Shown here piece after piece: positions 1 through 12,945 of a stretch of 64,000 nt of DNA. The DNA is from Hibiscus mutabilis (lineage: Eukaryota > Streptophyta > Magnoliopsida > Malvales > Malvaceae). The notes below the pieces were generated by a model. It had not been told where the DNA came from. It saw nothing but the letters and a program-made list of their open reading frames with translations, and did not search any database. The stretch's first letter is position 1. The number at the start of each line of letters is the position of its first letter. The stretch is from contig CM033715.1 in the NCBI GenBank assembly GCA_019671005.1, positions 2,046,001-2,110,000 of the forward strand, read 5' to 3'. The translations under genes were made by a program, and so were the position numbers.

Positions 1-375
1 AATTACCATAAGCTTTACAGACACGTCTTTAAAGGCAAAACGAAGATGCATTCACCCGTAGTACCACTATCGCGATTGCATTTACCTGTACATGATAATG
101 GAACCGTATTCGTGCAAAAGATATAAGATTAAAACCTGTTGAAACTCACATCAAATCCCAATTTCACGGCTTTCCATCTCCCTGAGAATATAAGTCAATC
201 CAGGGTGGTCTACAGTTGACCCTCGAAACGACTTGTGGCGGTACTACAAGAGATCCATGACAGCAGAACCAAAGGCATAGATTATTAGAGTAACAGGTAA
301 GATGACCAAAAACTGCACTAACTTGATGTCTTACTTATGTTTTGCGATGATCGTGAGATTGCTTCAGGATTGGCT
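1..375 (-). other. 3' flank / probable 3' UTR of the Raf-like kinase gene
   Basis: This stretch lies directly downstream (in minus-strand sense) of the kinase stop codon at 376-378. It has no open frame of note. It probably holds the 3' UTR and polyadenylation region, but no poly(A) signal was assigned with confidence. Confidence 0.5.
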
Positions 376-3300
376 TTATTTTACATTTATAGCAGCAGCC
401 ATGCTCCTCAGCTTCTGAGATATTTCAGAAAATGGAGGTCTCTCTGCAACATCATTGGCCCAACACTTTTCCATCAACGCCTTCCATTCAGGGTCACACC
501 ATGATGGTATTTTTGGACGTAGTGTGTTGTTTACAATTCCCCCTGTATATTAAAAGAAATATATAGATATATGGTTATGCACATTGGGAGTTTGCAGTAA
601 AAAAATCCATTATCAAGACAAGTTCACATCTAAAACTATGAAAAGGCGGTTGCAGTATAGATGTTGATTATCATAATGTTTCAAGAACTTTCCCATATTT
701 GGATATTGAAAGTATTTTCTTTCCTTCTGGTTTCTCCATCTTTTTCTATCCCATCTCCTCTGGTATTGCACCAGAAGGTAATTGAAAAACAGCAGTAAAA
801 TAAAAAAAAAGAAAAACGAGCATAAGTTCAACATGAAAATAAACTACTAGTTTCAAGGTTCAAAAAGCAGTAAATGTTCAATTATAATATCCAATTTTGT
901 CCAGAAAAGACAACTTTAGCCCAAAGCATGCATGGTGTGAGTGCCATATCCTTACAGGAACTCATGTTTTAGCTAGAGATACCAAATGTGCTAAAAAAGT
1001 TGCAAAAGGATTCCCCCCCCCCCCCCCCAAAAAAAACATGAATTAAAAATCTCCAAATATCTTTTTCACTAATTTTCCTTCATTTTCTCCAACTATTGAA
1101 TGAAGGTTGTTACTTGTTAGACAAAATTAAATTGTAGATAAAAGAGTGATCAAAAGAAAAGCTTGCGAGTTTTCTGGAAGAGAAAATCTGAGTTTCTTTA
1201 CAATGTTCTATTCTAATTAAAAGGGAAAACCATACCTATTAAAATAGACTTACAACAGTAGAGTCTTACTATGATTTACAACAGAAGAGTTACTATGAGC
1301 TTAGTATTGTATCTAAACTAATAACTACAGTGCTTGGCATAATTATGACTGTCAGGAATAGATCCACATCGAAAAAGGAATGTTCAATTTTTCATATCCA
1401 GTAACAAAGATTTTGAGCAAAATGTATGGAAGACTTGCAGCAAATCACTCACAACATACAAATCCTATTTATGATACTTACCAATTATAGAAGCACAATG
1501 CATATCTGCATAAAGCTCTTCACCAGTGAGCAACTCCCACATAACAACGCCAAAAGAGTAGACATCAATCTGAAGCACATAAGTTGATGCAAAATAAATA
1601 AAATTACTGGCAAAATGAAAAATGTCCTAAGAAGCATAATTCATGTTGGAAACAACTGTATCCATCCTCATATTTGCTATGGACAGTGTAAAATATTATT
1701 ACCTTTTCAGATACCATGTTGCTTTTACCACTCAAAAGCTCAGGTGCCATCCAGGGTAGTGTTCCACGAACACCTCCCGAAACTAAAGTATGTTGTCTAA
1801 CCTTTGACAAGCCCAAATCACCAATCTAAAAGTGCATGCAAGCATCAGTTGCAACTTTGTTGACCATTGGAAGAAAACTAATACTAGTGTGCTTTCAAGA
1901 AAATTTATAAAAGAATCAATTGAAGACCAAGCTAATAAGAGCTAATGCTGAAGAAACAATATCAACCTTAAACTCTTACCAAGCTTCCACAATTAAAGAA
2001 ATCACAAGAAGCTGACAATAACATCCAAAAGTAACTTTGAAAGAACACAAATTTTGTTGCTGCCAAGTCCCCTACCCCATCCAAAGGGGGGATAACACAT
2101 GTTGAAATCGAACTTAAAGTTTGACGTTCAGAAACAATTTATAAGACTGTACCTTGCACACTGGACGCTGTGGATCTCTCATATTTACTAACAGATTTTC
2201 ACATTTCAAATCAAAATGCACAATGTTCTTTCCATGCAAATATTCCATTCCAAACGCAGCATCCATGGCTATGATGAGTCTCTTACGCCGATCAATAGTC
2301 CTGCTCAATAACATTATCATGTCACACATTATTTAGGAAAATATTACATTCTAGCTTGTTTAGTCTACTATGAAACAAAAAAGGTGCATGTTATGGCACA
2401 GAATGACATATCTAGAACAAACTTCAGAGAAGATGCTCAAAAGGCAACCTGATTGCATAGCTATTAACATGGTTACCTGTCCTTCTTCTGTAAAAACTGC
2501 TTCAAGGATCCATTAACCATGAACTCCGTAACAGTAGCCAATGATCCATCAGGACCATCACGAACTATTCCATAGAAAGACACAACATTTGGATGATGTA
2601 ATGAACTCAATATCAGAGCTTCTTTCCAGAAATCTGCAATCTATGGCAGCAGAAAAATAGAGATTGCTATCAATTCATTTATAAGCAGCATAAAATATAA
2701 ATATCGATAGAACTTGTGAAAGAAAATCCTTCAGAGGGCCTAACTAACCCAACAGTTGAACCATGTTCTACAAAATATCCTCGTTAACTGCCACTGTTAT
2801 TAACTTGAAGGGAATTAAACAAAAATACCAAGTCTGAAAGAAAATACAAAGTTATAAAGGGCAAATAGAAAAATGCTGATCTACCAGAAACATATAGATA
2901 GACACTCATAAATATGAGCAACAAGGAACTCCTAATTTCGTAATAACAAAACCTCATGAGCTTTTGATAATGTCATAGTAGAAATGGAAATTTCCAACAT
3001 TCAATTCACCAGCTGAATTACTTCCTTTTAATCATAACATTTATAAGAAAAAAATTCATTTGCCTTTTTCCTTTCGTTAAAGATCAAAGCTTCGTAAGCC
3101 ATTACATGTCTTTAGTGTAGACATAAAAAAAGGAGTAAACATAAGCTACATATATATATAAATAATATGACATAAAGCCCTTTAATCAAGCTATACAAGC
3201 AACATCTTCACTCATTGTCAATAGAGGAAAATAAATAAAAAGCAAAGCACCAATGATCCATAAAACACATCAGGTGAAGCATTTGCCATCCTTTTAACTA

Positions 3301-6300
3301 TCAAGCAGCCTCATATTGCAAGCTAACAAAGCTATGAAAGGAAAAGTGCTAACAGTCATTACCAATCGTTCTCTTTCAGAAGGCTTCCCTGCAAAGCAGC
3401 TGGCTTTAATTCTCTTGATTGCTACATCAGAACCTTTCCATTTGCCATGATAAACTGCCCCGTATGATCCAGAGCCTAATTGTCGGATCTCCTCTAGATC
3501 ATCATTCTTTATCGTCTGAAGGTAAAATGTAAATACCATCAGAAACAAAATGGGAGCAAAAACTGTCTAAAAAAGTACAAAATAAAAATGCAATGATCTT
3601 AAGAAATAATGGAGGAAGAAATTAAAGTTAATATGAAGAAAAAGAAAAGAAAACATTGACCTGTAAGCCTCTTGCAATAGCTTCAGCCTCGGCCTTTGTT
3701 GGCTCAATTTTGGACGGGGATATGTTATCATTATCAGGATCCAGTTCCAACTCACCATGGGCGCTCTGGAGACCGAACAGAAATTAAAAGATAAAAATAA
3801 AAAAATTGTGAGATGTTATATACGAAAACTTTTTCTTAAACCTCACCACCAAATCTGATTCATTTGCAGCTGCTTCTCCTTGAACTGCATCATGCTTCAT
3901 GGAGGCACCATCTTCAAGTTTGGCTTTCACTTCTTCAACCTCTTCTAAAGCTGCTTTTTTTACTGATGCAACAAACTGAGGTATGAAGCTCAAATGGTTT
4001 ACAGATAACTTTGAATTTTCAGCAGCACTAGGATCTTTTTCACCAGATTTTGCCTGCTCACCACCCTTTTCAGCAAGTTTTTTGCAACTTGAAACGCTAG
4101 CCTCAGCAGATGCTGTTTCAGATTCATTTTCAGTAATTTTGTTTTGCTCTGGGAAGCTCATGCTTGGAAAGTCAAAAATTTTCGTCTTCACTGCATGACT
4201 TGCTTCTTTATCTTCCACCGCTACAACTTTCTCCTCAGTCCTCACTGCCCCAATGGCATTAGAAATATCTTGTGATCTAGGCTTGTTACCAGAAACAGAT
4301 TTATCAGGAATTAAAGTTGAAGGTAGATCTGGAGACTGAATAGGTTCTGAGGTAATGGCAACATTTAGCATGTCTTGTGGGGGTCTAACTGATAGCATTG
4401 TGACAGATTGTTGAGTTTCTAGGTCACGAGAACCAATTTTCTCCTTGAGAGCACGGGCATAAGAATTGTCCGGAACAGCGGTCCCATTAAAACCCGGCAT
4501 CTTTTGTGAAGACTCAATCCAAGGATTATGATCATCTGTTGCAACACAAAGCGTTGAACTGCCTTCCACCAGACCTTTCAAATGTGCTGAGTTAAATCCA
4601 GCATTTATTTGTTCGGGTAAGCCAGATGCTTCATTAGCAGGAGCACCATGAGTGGGGTTCTGAACATTTCTCCACAAGGACTGTCCATGTCCATGTCCAT
4701 GTGGCGCTTGGTAAACAGTATCTCCTCCATAAGGGTAAGGATAATTCCCATAATGAACTCCACATTCTTCAGGAGGAATTTGCAGATGGGGTGAAGCAAC
4801 CCCAGCTTGATTGTGAAAAACTTCGTTCCCCAACTCAGATCCAGATTGGTGATGAACATAATTCGAGGGCAGATGGTGGCCATCACCTAAACTAGCATGC
4901 CCAAGAGGTAAATTCATGCCAGCACCATCTAGAACATAGTGGTCATTAAATCTTCCAGCTCCAGGTACATGATTTCTCACTTCCTCAACACGAGGGTTCA
5001 ATTGGTTCAGTAAAACCCGTCCTCTTTCATGACCGCGTGTTTCACCATAAGCGGAACCGGAATCGGTACGATCTCTGGAATAAAAGCCATGCTGCGATTT
5101 TCCATCTGCATTCAGCATAAAAACTTCATGGTTTGGGGGGTAATCCACACACAGACTACTAACCTGAGGAACTCCATTTCCCATGTTGGGATGTTCCAAA
5201 TGTGGCGATTGATTTCTGTTGAAACAGACCCTGGAGTGCTCACAGCTGTGGTTCCCCTCATAAACACCATGACCATGAAGTATGTTACCAGGAAAACCAC
5301 CAATCTTATTACTAGGTATAGCTCCAGTTGGCATCCATACTACATTATCTGAAAACTGTGGTTGGTGTTCGTATTGGAGATGATGACTTAGTTGCTGCCT
5401 CACATATTCCTCAGACAATCTATCCAGGCATTTATCTGTAGATTCTGGAAATGGTACTCGGTAACGAGCTGAAGATGGTGAAGGCGGGAAATCTGATAGC
5501 GTTCTGGGATCATGGTGCGCATGGTGCCTAGGAGAATAGTAAGCAGCACTCCATGAGCCTTCCATTTCATTGTACCTCTGAGGAACTGGTGGCGGTAGTT
5601 GCCCGGATCCCATTTGAGGAATATTAATATGATGCAAATTATATGGCGGCATCAACATGTCACCGCTCCTTTGGCTATGAAGGCCACCATCAACACTCAT
5701 ACTGTTAAAGAATTGTTCTGATAAATGAAAATCATCTGAAAATGGGGCCATCACAGGAGAATCACACCTCCTATAATCAGAGTCCTCATTTAAACTGTTC
5801 AAAGCATCCACATACCTCCTCTCAGTCTCCCTCTCATCCCCATCAACATAGTGTGATGAACCATCTCTGTCAGGATGAGAAAACAAAAAAATCCGAAGCC
5901 TGGTGAATCCATCGCCCGCGCCCAGCTTCTCATACTCCTCCATCATGTTAGTAACATCATCATCATTCACAACTGACACCAAAGCATCAAGATCCTCATC
6001 TGGCTGCTGATATTTCAAAACTACTGCCCCATCATAAAGCTCCCTCATCTTACTCATCAACTCCTCATATCTAATATCTCTCGGCAGGCTTACGATTCGA
6101 GTTTCTCCACCAACATACCTCAATTTCCCATCTTGTGGTCGAGGCAAAATGCTACCTAGGAAGCTACATAAGAATTTTAGGCGCGGGGTTTCATCATTCG
6201 AACCAGGGACGGAGGAAGCCATGGCAGATATCGAGGTTGATGAAGGTGAATCCATCAAATACACAGCTTGATTATTATGCTGCTGTTGATGATCCAATAT

Positions 6301-6357
6301 TCCCTTCTTACACATGGGAAGGCTTTCACTTTTAAGCTCACACCATGTAAAACACAA
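376..6357 (-). CDS. PB1-domain Raf-like MAPKKK (probable B4 subgroup), 8 coding exons
   Basis: Exons (minus): 6357-3847, 3765-3661, 3515-3363, 2640-2477, 2300-2153, 1825-1703, 1569-1482, 542-376. Every junction is GT-AG and phases agree, giving about 1152 aa. Residues about 59-150 form a PB1 domain (GGETRIVSLPRD, then an acidic QPDEDLDALVSVVNDDD segment). A long Ser/Pro/His-rich region follows. The C-terminal kinase domain runs from about residue 877: glycine loop GSGSYGAVYHG, VAIK lysine near 906, HFDLKCEN catalytic loop, DLG in place of DFG, and GTLPWMAPE. PB1 at the N-terminus with a Raf-like kinase at the C-terminus is the layout of plant B4 Raf-like kinases, several of which activate SnRK2 kinases under osmotic stress; that role is inferred here. 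In-frame Met codons at 6315 and 6255 are alternative starts. No frameshift or premature stop was seen. Confidence 0.93.
1013..1028. repeat. Homopolymer C16 followed by an A run
   Basis: Sixteen consecutive C residues followed by A residues lie in the last intron of the Raf-like kinase gene. On the transcribed strand this is a T-rich run then G16. It is likely length-polymorphic and prone to sequencing error. Confidence 0.9.
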
Positions 6358-7367
6358 TCAAAACTCTACCAAATATCCAAATCACAAATTCAACACCAGG
6401 AACAGACTGATTCCTCTATCTGGTAACTCAAAAAGAGTCCCACATATCATCAAAATCACTCAAATTCTCAACACCCAGAAATCCAAAGAAACAAAAACTA
6501 AATTGAATAGAACTGGGCAAACAAAAAAAATCTACCAATCAACCAAATTCATCAGCAGCACCTGAAACGAACCATGATCAAAGCTTCCAAATTTAGCACT
6601 TTCCAGAGTCAATAAAAGAAACCCAAATCAGATTTAGTCAGAAAGGGACGAAATCCAGAACTGAAGAACGAGTGCCTGGAATTTGGGGATTGCAAAAACA
6701 ATAAAAAAAAATAAAATATTTTTTTCTTCTGCTTAATGGGGTGATGCTATTTCTTAATTAAAGGAAGAATGGCCAGAAGATGGGTTAATCTAAAGAGAGA
6801 CCAAAAAAAGAAAGCAGAGAAAAATAGGAGAAATTGAAGGTTGAGGATGATGAAGAAGAAGAAGGGAAGAGGAGCAGCATTGGCCATAGGCAAATGCGGA
6901 ATATTTTTTGGAATGATGCCATGCCGTGCCAAAGCTGTACGCCAGGTAATGTTCCACGTGGCGCAACCATCTCTTCACTCACCCTTTTCTTTCTCTTTTT
7001 ATTCTTTCTTTTCCTCTATTTATTTATTGGTTAAAGTACACTAAAAATCATTAAACTATGTTGAAATTATTATTTTAGTTATTAAAATTTTAAAATGATC
7101 TAAAGTTCAGATTAAGAGAGATTAAGCACAATATTATAAATGAGATTAGAAATTGTAGCAGTAGTATTAGATATTGTAGTGAGATGTATGTTCAGATTCA
7201 AACATAATTGTGACTATGATTTTAATCACTTGGTATTTATTATTTAGTAAAGTATTATTTTATTTATGTTTTATTAATTAATATGCTTTAAAGTATAAAG
7301 GCAATTTAATCGTTATTTATATGTAATTTTTAATCTAATATTTATAGAACCTAATTTTATTTCATAT
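6358..7367 (-). promoter_or_regulatory. 5' UTR and promoter region of the Raf-like kinase gene
   Basis: This is the upstream region of the minus-strand kinase gene. It contains a perfect G-box, CCACGTGGC, at 6954-6962, about 600 bp upstream of the start codon. G-boxes bind bZIP and bHLH factors, including ABA-response factors; use here is inference. A 5' UTR intron is possible but not resolved. The outer part (7020-7367) is AT-rich with no gene. A sequence at about 7149-7170 reappears inverted at 7809-7829. Confidence 0.5.
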
Positions 7368-7374
7368 TAATAAA

Positions 7375-7623
7375 AGGATAAAACTTTGATACACAGGCTG
7401 TGTAAAATTATTTTTATACAAGTCTGTGTATTTATACTATAAAAACCTAAATCCTAAATTCCTAATCCTAACCCTAAAAAACTAAACCCTATACCTTAAA
7501 CCATATACACTAAATTCTAAACACTAACCTTAAATTCTAAACCCCTAAACTAAAACTCTAACCCCTAAAACTAAAAAGCACGTATAAACTAAAGTTTACA
7601 CATGTGTATCAAAGTTTTTTCCT
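7375..7623. mobile_element. MITE with telomere-like interior
   Basis: The terminal inverted repeats are about 20 bp and share AACTTTGATACACA (left at 7382, right as its complement ending near 7615). The flanks carry taataaa at 7368-7374 and 7624-7630, a probable target duplication. The interior is a degenerate series of CCCTAAA-like units (7445-7570). No coding capacity. The superfamily is not assigned. Confidence 0.7.
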
Positions 7624-7857
7624 TAATAAAATCATTATTTTAAAATTATATAACCTCTTTTTAATCCAATGTTCTTAATTGTTGATTTCTACTCTTACTA
7701 AAGTTGACATTTGATTGAGTAGAGTTAAAAAATCAAATTAGTTGAGTTAAAAAGTCTTATTTTATAACTGAAACTTTAATTTGTTGCAGTGTGCGAATTG
7801 AAGGACCTAATACTACTATTACAATTTCTATTATGATGAACATCGTCCGCTTTCCCA

Positions 7858-8365
7858 CTAACACATAGGGATGGACACGAGTCGTGTTTTTGGCCCACCC
7901 AAACCCGACTCAAAAACAAATATTCTAAACTCGACCCGACCCTAATATTTTTTTAAAAAACCGACCCGAAAATAATCATACTAAACCTGACCCCGGCCCG
8001 ACCTATAGAAAAAAATTAATTTTGTAAAAAAAAATTTAGGGGACTTAATCATAAAAAATATAATTTGAAGGACTAAATTATAAATAAAAATTCAATTTTA
8101 AATACCTAATTATAAAAAATATATATATAAAGAGGTGGTATTATTATAAATATCCCTAAAAAAATTAGGAGAAAATTAAACAAATAGTCCCAAATCGGGT
8201 CGGATCGAATATTTTTTACCCTAAACCCGACCGAGTTCACCCTTAATAAAAACACAACCGACTCGATTCGAACTTGATTTTTTTCATTAAAAAATCTGAA
8301 TCTATCGGATCAGGTGGGGTCAAAACCCGACCGAAGTGGGTAAAATGCCCATCCCTACTAACACA
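7858..8365. mobile_element. hAT-type MITE with perfect 8-bp TSD
   Basis: The element is 7866-8357 (492 bp). It is flanked by the exact 8-bp duplication ctaacaca at 7858-7865 and 8358-8365. The termini are TAGGGATGGACA on the left and the complement of TAGGGATGGGCA on the right. Subterminal regions carry repeated CCCGACCCGA-type motifs in inverted orientation. An 8-bp duplication with TAGGG termini is typical of hAT elements. There is no transposase frame, so it is non-autonomous. Confidence 0.88.
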
Positions 8366-10205
8366 CTTGTTCGGTTCATATAATAGTATATTTATTATTA
8401 TAAAAACTAAATTGTAATATAATTAACTAAATTAAACAAAATAATCAAAACATGTAAAAATATCGTAAGCAACTTCAATCCAGAGCTCGAAAAAGCAAGC
8501 TTGGAAGTACAATGTATCATGATATGAAAAATAGGGCATAAATAATTATTAAAATTTGACTAAAAAAATTTAACCATTAAAATTTTAAAAAGTCACAAAA
8601 TATCGGCCACTCAATCGTTAATCTTCGTATCTTTTCTTAAAAAGTTAAATTGACACTTTTAAAACGAGGAGATACTACTATTAGACCTAGTTGGCACCAT
8701 TCAATTGGCCCTTTTAACCTTTTAAAGAAAACATAATTTTTTTCTTTATTTCTTAAATCTCATATCTCTGAACATTGCTCAAATGAGATTTATTTTTACA
8801 TGCAAATCATTCTCCAACCCAAAACAACACTCAATTAAAAAACAAGGCATAATGCATCCATGAAACACCAAATAATAAAACTAGTAAGAATTGAATTATA
8901 CAAAGAAACATTTCATCTATAGAGTTAAAATCTCATAGCCTCATTTCTTCCCAATAAGTTCACACTCCTTTCTATTTTCAAAGCTTATGCCAAGTTCAAC
9001 TCACCAAATCCTCCATACTCATCTCATAAAAAATGGATTTTCTAAAGATATCTACGATGTCAAATCTTTCACGGATATGTACATAGAATAATATGACTTT
9101 AAATGTACGCTCAGGGTATTTTTTTTATAATTTTTTAAAATAATTGTCGACTTCAATCAAACAAAAGTAAATACAAAGAGAAGAATATGGATACAACACA
9201 ATCCCATCAACAATAAACACATACCAGTGCATGCAACAACATCAACTAAAGCAACACACAAGAGTAGAAAATGAAAGAAAAAAACACATACACGAAAAAT
9301 AATAGGGAAAGACTTAAACAACTTCCAAAACCAACAAAAAGCTGAAGTACATAGATGAACCAACATCAATATTCTTCTACTGCATGACATTTTAGGGGCA
9401 CCGAAGAATAGCTCATGTGGATGAATGCATTCAGAAAGCCATCGAAAGGTCATCGCATTAAGGATATTGGAGTCGCTAATGACTGGTGGACTGAAATAAT
9501 GGGAAAGAGTCGTGGATCCTTGCCATAAGGAAAACCGGCAGAAACAACGAGGCATGACCACCACCGAGAGGAAACTCAAAGACCTACAAAATCGAAACAA
9601 ATGGGCAAAACCCACCAAAAAATAGAATGAGGAGAAGAAAATAGAAGTGGAAGAGGCGAATCATTTCTTAACACCCACGTCTACACTTCCACTTTGCTAT
9701 AGAGGATCGAAAACAAGACTGGTCGTTTGAGAATGACTCCCATCGAGCAAACTAACAGGTGCATCAAAACGCCAAACAAGGCCGAAAAAATCAAATCAGA
9801 GAAAGAAAAAAAGAGAAATAAAGGAGGAAAAACAAAAAAATAAAGCGGTAGGAAGCCAACCGTCGCATAATGAGCTAGATTTTTTTTTAAAGAAGAGAGA
9901 AAATACTATTTTTTAAAAAAAGAATGGAGAGCGTTTTACTTATCCCCTTTGAATGTACCCAAAGCAAGAAAGCAAGCACGTTCAAGGTGTTTTATGAAAT
10001 GCCTAATCGAATTTTGACTTTACTAAACACGATAAAATTATGAGTTTGAGGGAATAAACACTATACAAAATCTTTGACATTATTTAAGGAGATGCGTTTC
10101 GGATTGTGGAGGACTAATTCACTCATTATAGCTATTGTTTTGCCAGATTGTCGAAGTTTTGAACTTGGCATGCAAGGTCATTCTTTGGTTATCAAGTGAA
10201 GTTTA
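8366..10205. other. Spacer without a recognised gene
   Basis: AT-rich sequence. The longest open frame is on the minus strand at 9157-9618 (153 codons, Cys/Phe-rich). It has no recognisable domain, and its composition suggests chance or the remnant of an old retroelement around 9150-9900. Nothing else was identified. Confidence 0.5.
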
Positions 10206-12945
10206 AGTACTGTCGCACCTATTTTTGAAATCGAAGTGTGGAAAAATAGCCTGACGATTAATTATTTTGAAAGTCGGGTTTTATTCATTTTAACTAATTA
10301 AATCTTGAAAATTAGGGTTTTTTCATATTGAATATTTTATTTAATTTTGAAAACCAATTTGGAGTCGCCATCAGTCACTTTGGTAGACCGGACACCATAA
10401 AAACAATTAGAGATTCATTTCTTTAAAATTAGGGTTCGGGAGTCGATTACGTGTGGGGAAGGATTAACACCCCCACATACGCCCGTTATCGGTACCTTAT
10501 TAATTTCATGTGGCATTTTGGCATTTTAAAGCAATAATTTGAAGTTAATTAGATCATTAATTGTTAAAAAAAATTCATTTCAAATGGGGGTATCCCTTTG
10601 TAAGAAAATACATTTTCATACGAATATGAATTTTTGAAATGTCCAGTTACTTTAGGATGTTTCAATTCATATTCAAAAATGTATCTCAACACAAAATGTT
10701 TAAATGCATGTCCATTTATTTTCTTGTCAATTTTAAGTTCTAACCTAATTAAGGCTTCAATTCATTAATTAATTAAAATCTATAAATATTACGAATTTAG
10801 GGTTTTTTTTGTAATAACACCCAAATGATTGGGCACTACCATATTAGGCCCTAAATTAATAATATTTCTAATATTGATGTCACTAATTATTTAATCTTAA
10901 TTTTATTTAACTAACTATGTTTAATTATCATATTCTAGGTTTAAATGAAATATTAAGTATTTCACTAAAATGCCCCATTGATTAACATCACTTTGCAATG
11001 TGACACTAATCAACTTAGGGCATTAAAGTGTTTATTTAATACTCATTTATTTTCTACCATTATCTATCCTACTAATTTAATTAAACCAAATTAAAGAACT
11101 TAATTCTAAAGGTTCTAATTTAATAAAAATTCTAAGTGATTTAGATCTCCTAAACAAGTGTACTACATGCTCATTCAAAAACATACAACATTCAAACAAT
11201 TAAGAAGAAGAAATTAAACTATTCAGGACCAGATTGAATTAAATTGAAAATTTAAAGGTTGAATTACAAAGATTTTGTGAACAATTTGTAGAACAGAACA
11301 AACTGGAGAGCCTAAATCTAATTTCCCTAAGAATTTGACCCAAAGCCCATTTAATTCTCGGCCCAAACTGACCCAAACGGCTCAAACAATTATAATGGGG
11401 TCCCAGATCGGATATCCATGCCCATTTTAAAAACACGCGAATCTCTTTGACACGGCTCTCCAAAACGACGTTGTGTTGGCTCGGGTATAAAAGGGCCCAA
11501 ACTGAACCAACTCGGTCATTTGATAAACTCTCCACTCTCTCTTCATTTCTTATTTCTCCAAAACTCTCTCAACTCGAAACACAATTTTCCCATAAATTCA
11601 CGCCCAATATCGATCAAAACCCACCTTTTTCATAAAGTGCTTCATTTGTACATCGCTTTCCTTCATTTTAATCTTCCACAAACATCAAATATTTCCCATT
11701 TCTTGTTTATTTTTGATCAAAACTCATAAAACCCTCAAAACTCATCCCATATTCTTCCACTTTCCCCACTTCAATCCTCAACCACCATTGACCCTTTACC
11801 CCAACCTGTTTCTCAGCCACTGGAGGTGACGCCGGTCACTGGCTGTCGTCTCCGGTCATCCATTCTGATGAGCTTTCAACTTTCGACCACCACCTAAACA
11901 TTTCAGTCATCCTTAACCTAGCTTGGTGACATGTCGCTGTCGTAAGGCGATTTTTGACCACTTTCCTCTGTCGTCAGAAAACCTCAAAAATTCCAAAAAT
12001 ACTCTTTTTTCTATCCTAAAACCTAATTTGAATCCCGATTCATCAGAATTGACCCTCTTCACGCAACCTAAATTACCTACCCAAAACCAGAAAGCCTTTC
12101 CCTATTATTCTCAACTTCTCCTTGAAGCCTAGCACTCTTCCAACTCCGATCTCAACTCCGGCAATGCTCACAACGGCATAAACTCAAGATAAGTGATCGA
12201 AATCCTCTCTTAATTTCAGATTTCGTTTTTGTTTAGATCTAAGGTTTACTTAAGTTTTAGACACTGTTTTATTACTGTTTATATGTGTTTGAGGTTAAAA
12301 TATAGTATGTTTATTTGTAGGAAAAGAAAGATTAGAGGTGGAAATATACCTCTAGATGCGTGCTTGTAACTCCAGCGAACTTCCGACGGTGATGAAGCTA
12401 ATCCGATCGTCTTCTCCGGGTGTCTCTTCCCCTTTCTGGTAACCTTTCGAGTCTCCCATCCCTCAATTATTAGATTTTAATGATGGGTTAATGATTGGCC
12501 GTTATTAATTGTTTTTTTCTCTCATTGCAGGTATTTATACCCGGTCAGACAATGACGTCAGCTGGGGATTAATCCTGGTGAGGGGCACAATGTCCTATCC
12601 CAACCCGACACGTGTCATTTGGCTTTAAGTTTGGGCAGGAAAAGAAAACACAGATTGTGCTTAGGATCATATTTGTGTTTGTCAGGCTGTGATTATTCGA
12701 AAATGGGTTGTAACCGGCTGTTTGATATTGGGTTTTGGGTCTCTGAATATGTAAACGGGCCTTTTCAAATTTGTAGATGAGTTTAAAATTATAAATGGAC
12801 TCTTGTATTTAATTTGGACATTGAAGAATTATTTTTATATCAAATGAATTACTATCTATATTTATTATTTATTATTTACTACTTTAGTCTTAATTATAGA
12901 GATTTATATATATATACCCAAACAAAATTTAGGTATTACAAGTAC
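10206..12945 (+). mobile_element. Large solo LTR (2.73 kb), Ty3/gypsy-like, with perfect 5-bp TSD
   Basis: The LTR is 10211-12940. It starts TGTCGCACC, ends GTATTACA, and is flanked by agtac at 10206-10210 and 12941-12945. The segment near 10365-10500, with the phrase GGAGTCGCCATCAG, resembles LTRs of long-LTR gypsy (Tat/Ogre-type) elements as I recall them. A TATA-like GGGTATAAAAGGG lies near 11482, which suits a U3/R boundary in plus orientation. No gag or pol sequence and no second LTR adjoin it, so it is a solo LTR left by recombination. Short frames inside (11239-11729, 11923-12132) are not genes. Confidence 0.85.

Noticed and set aside
7440..7570. CCCTAAA-like words as an interstitial telomere
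   Set aside because: The units are degenerate and enclosed by MITE terminal repeats, so a MITE interior is the better reading.
9157..9618. 153-codon minus-strand frame
   Set aside because: No domain, odd Cys/Phe-rich composition, no splice partners or conserved motifs; probably chance in an old repeat.
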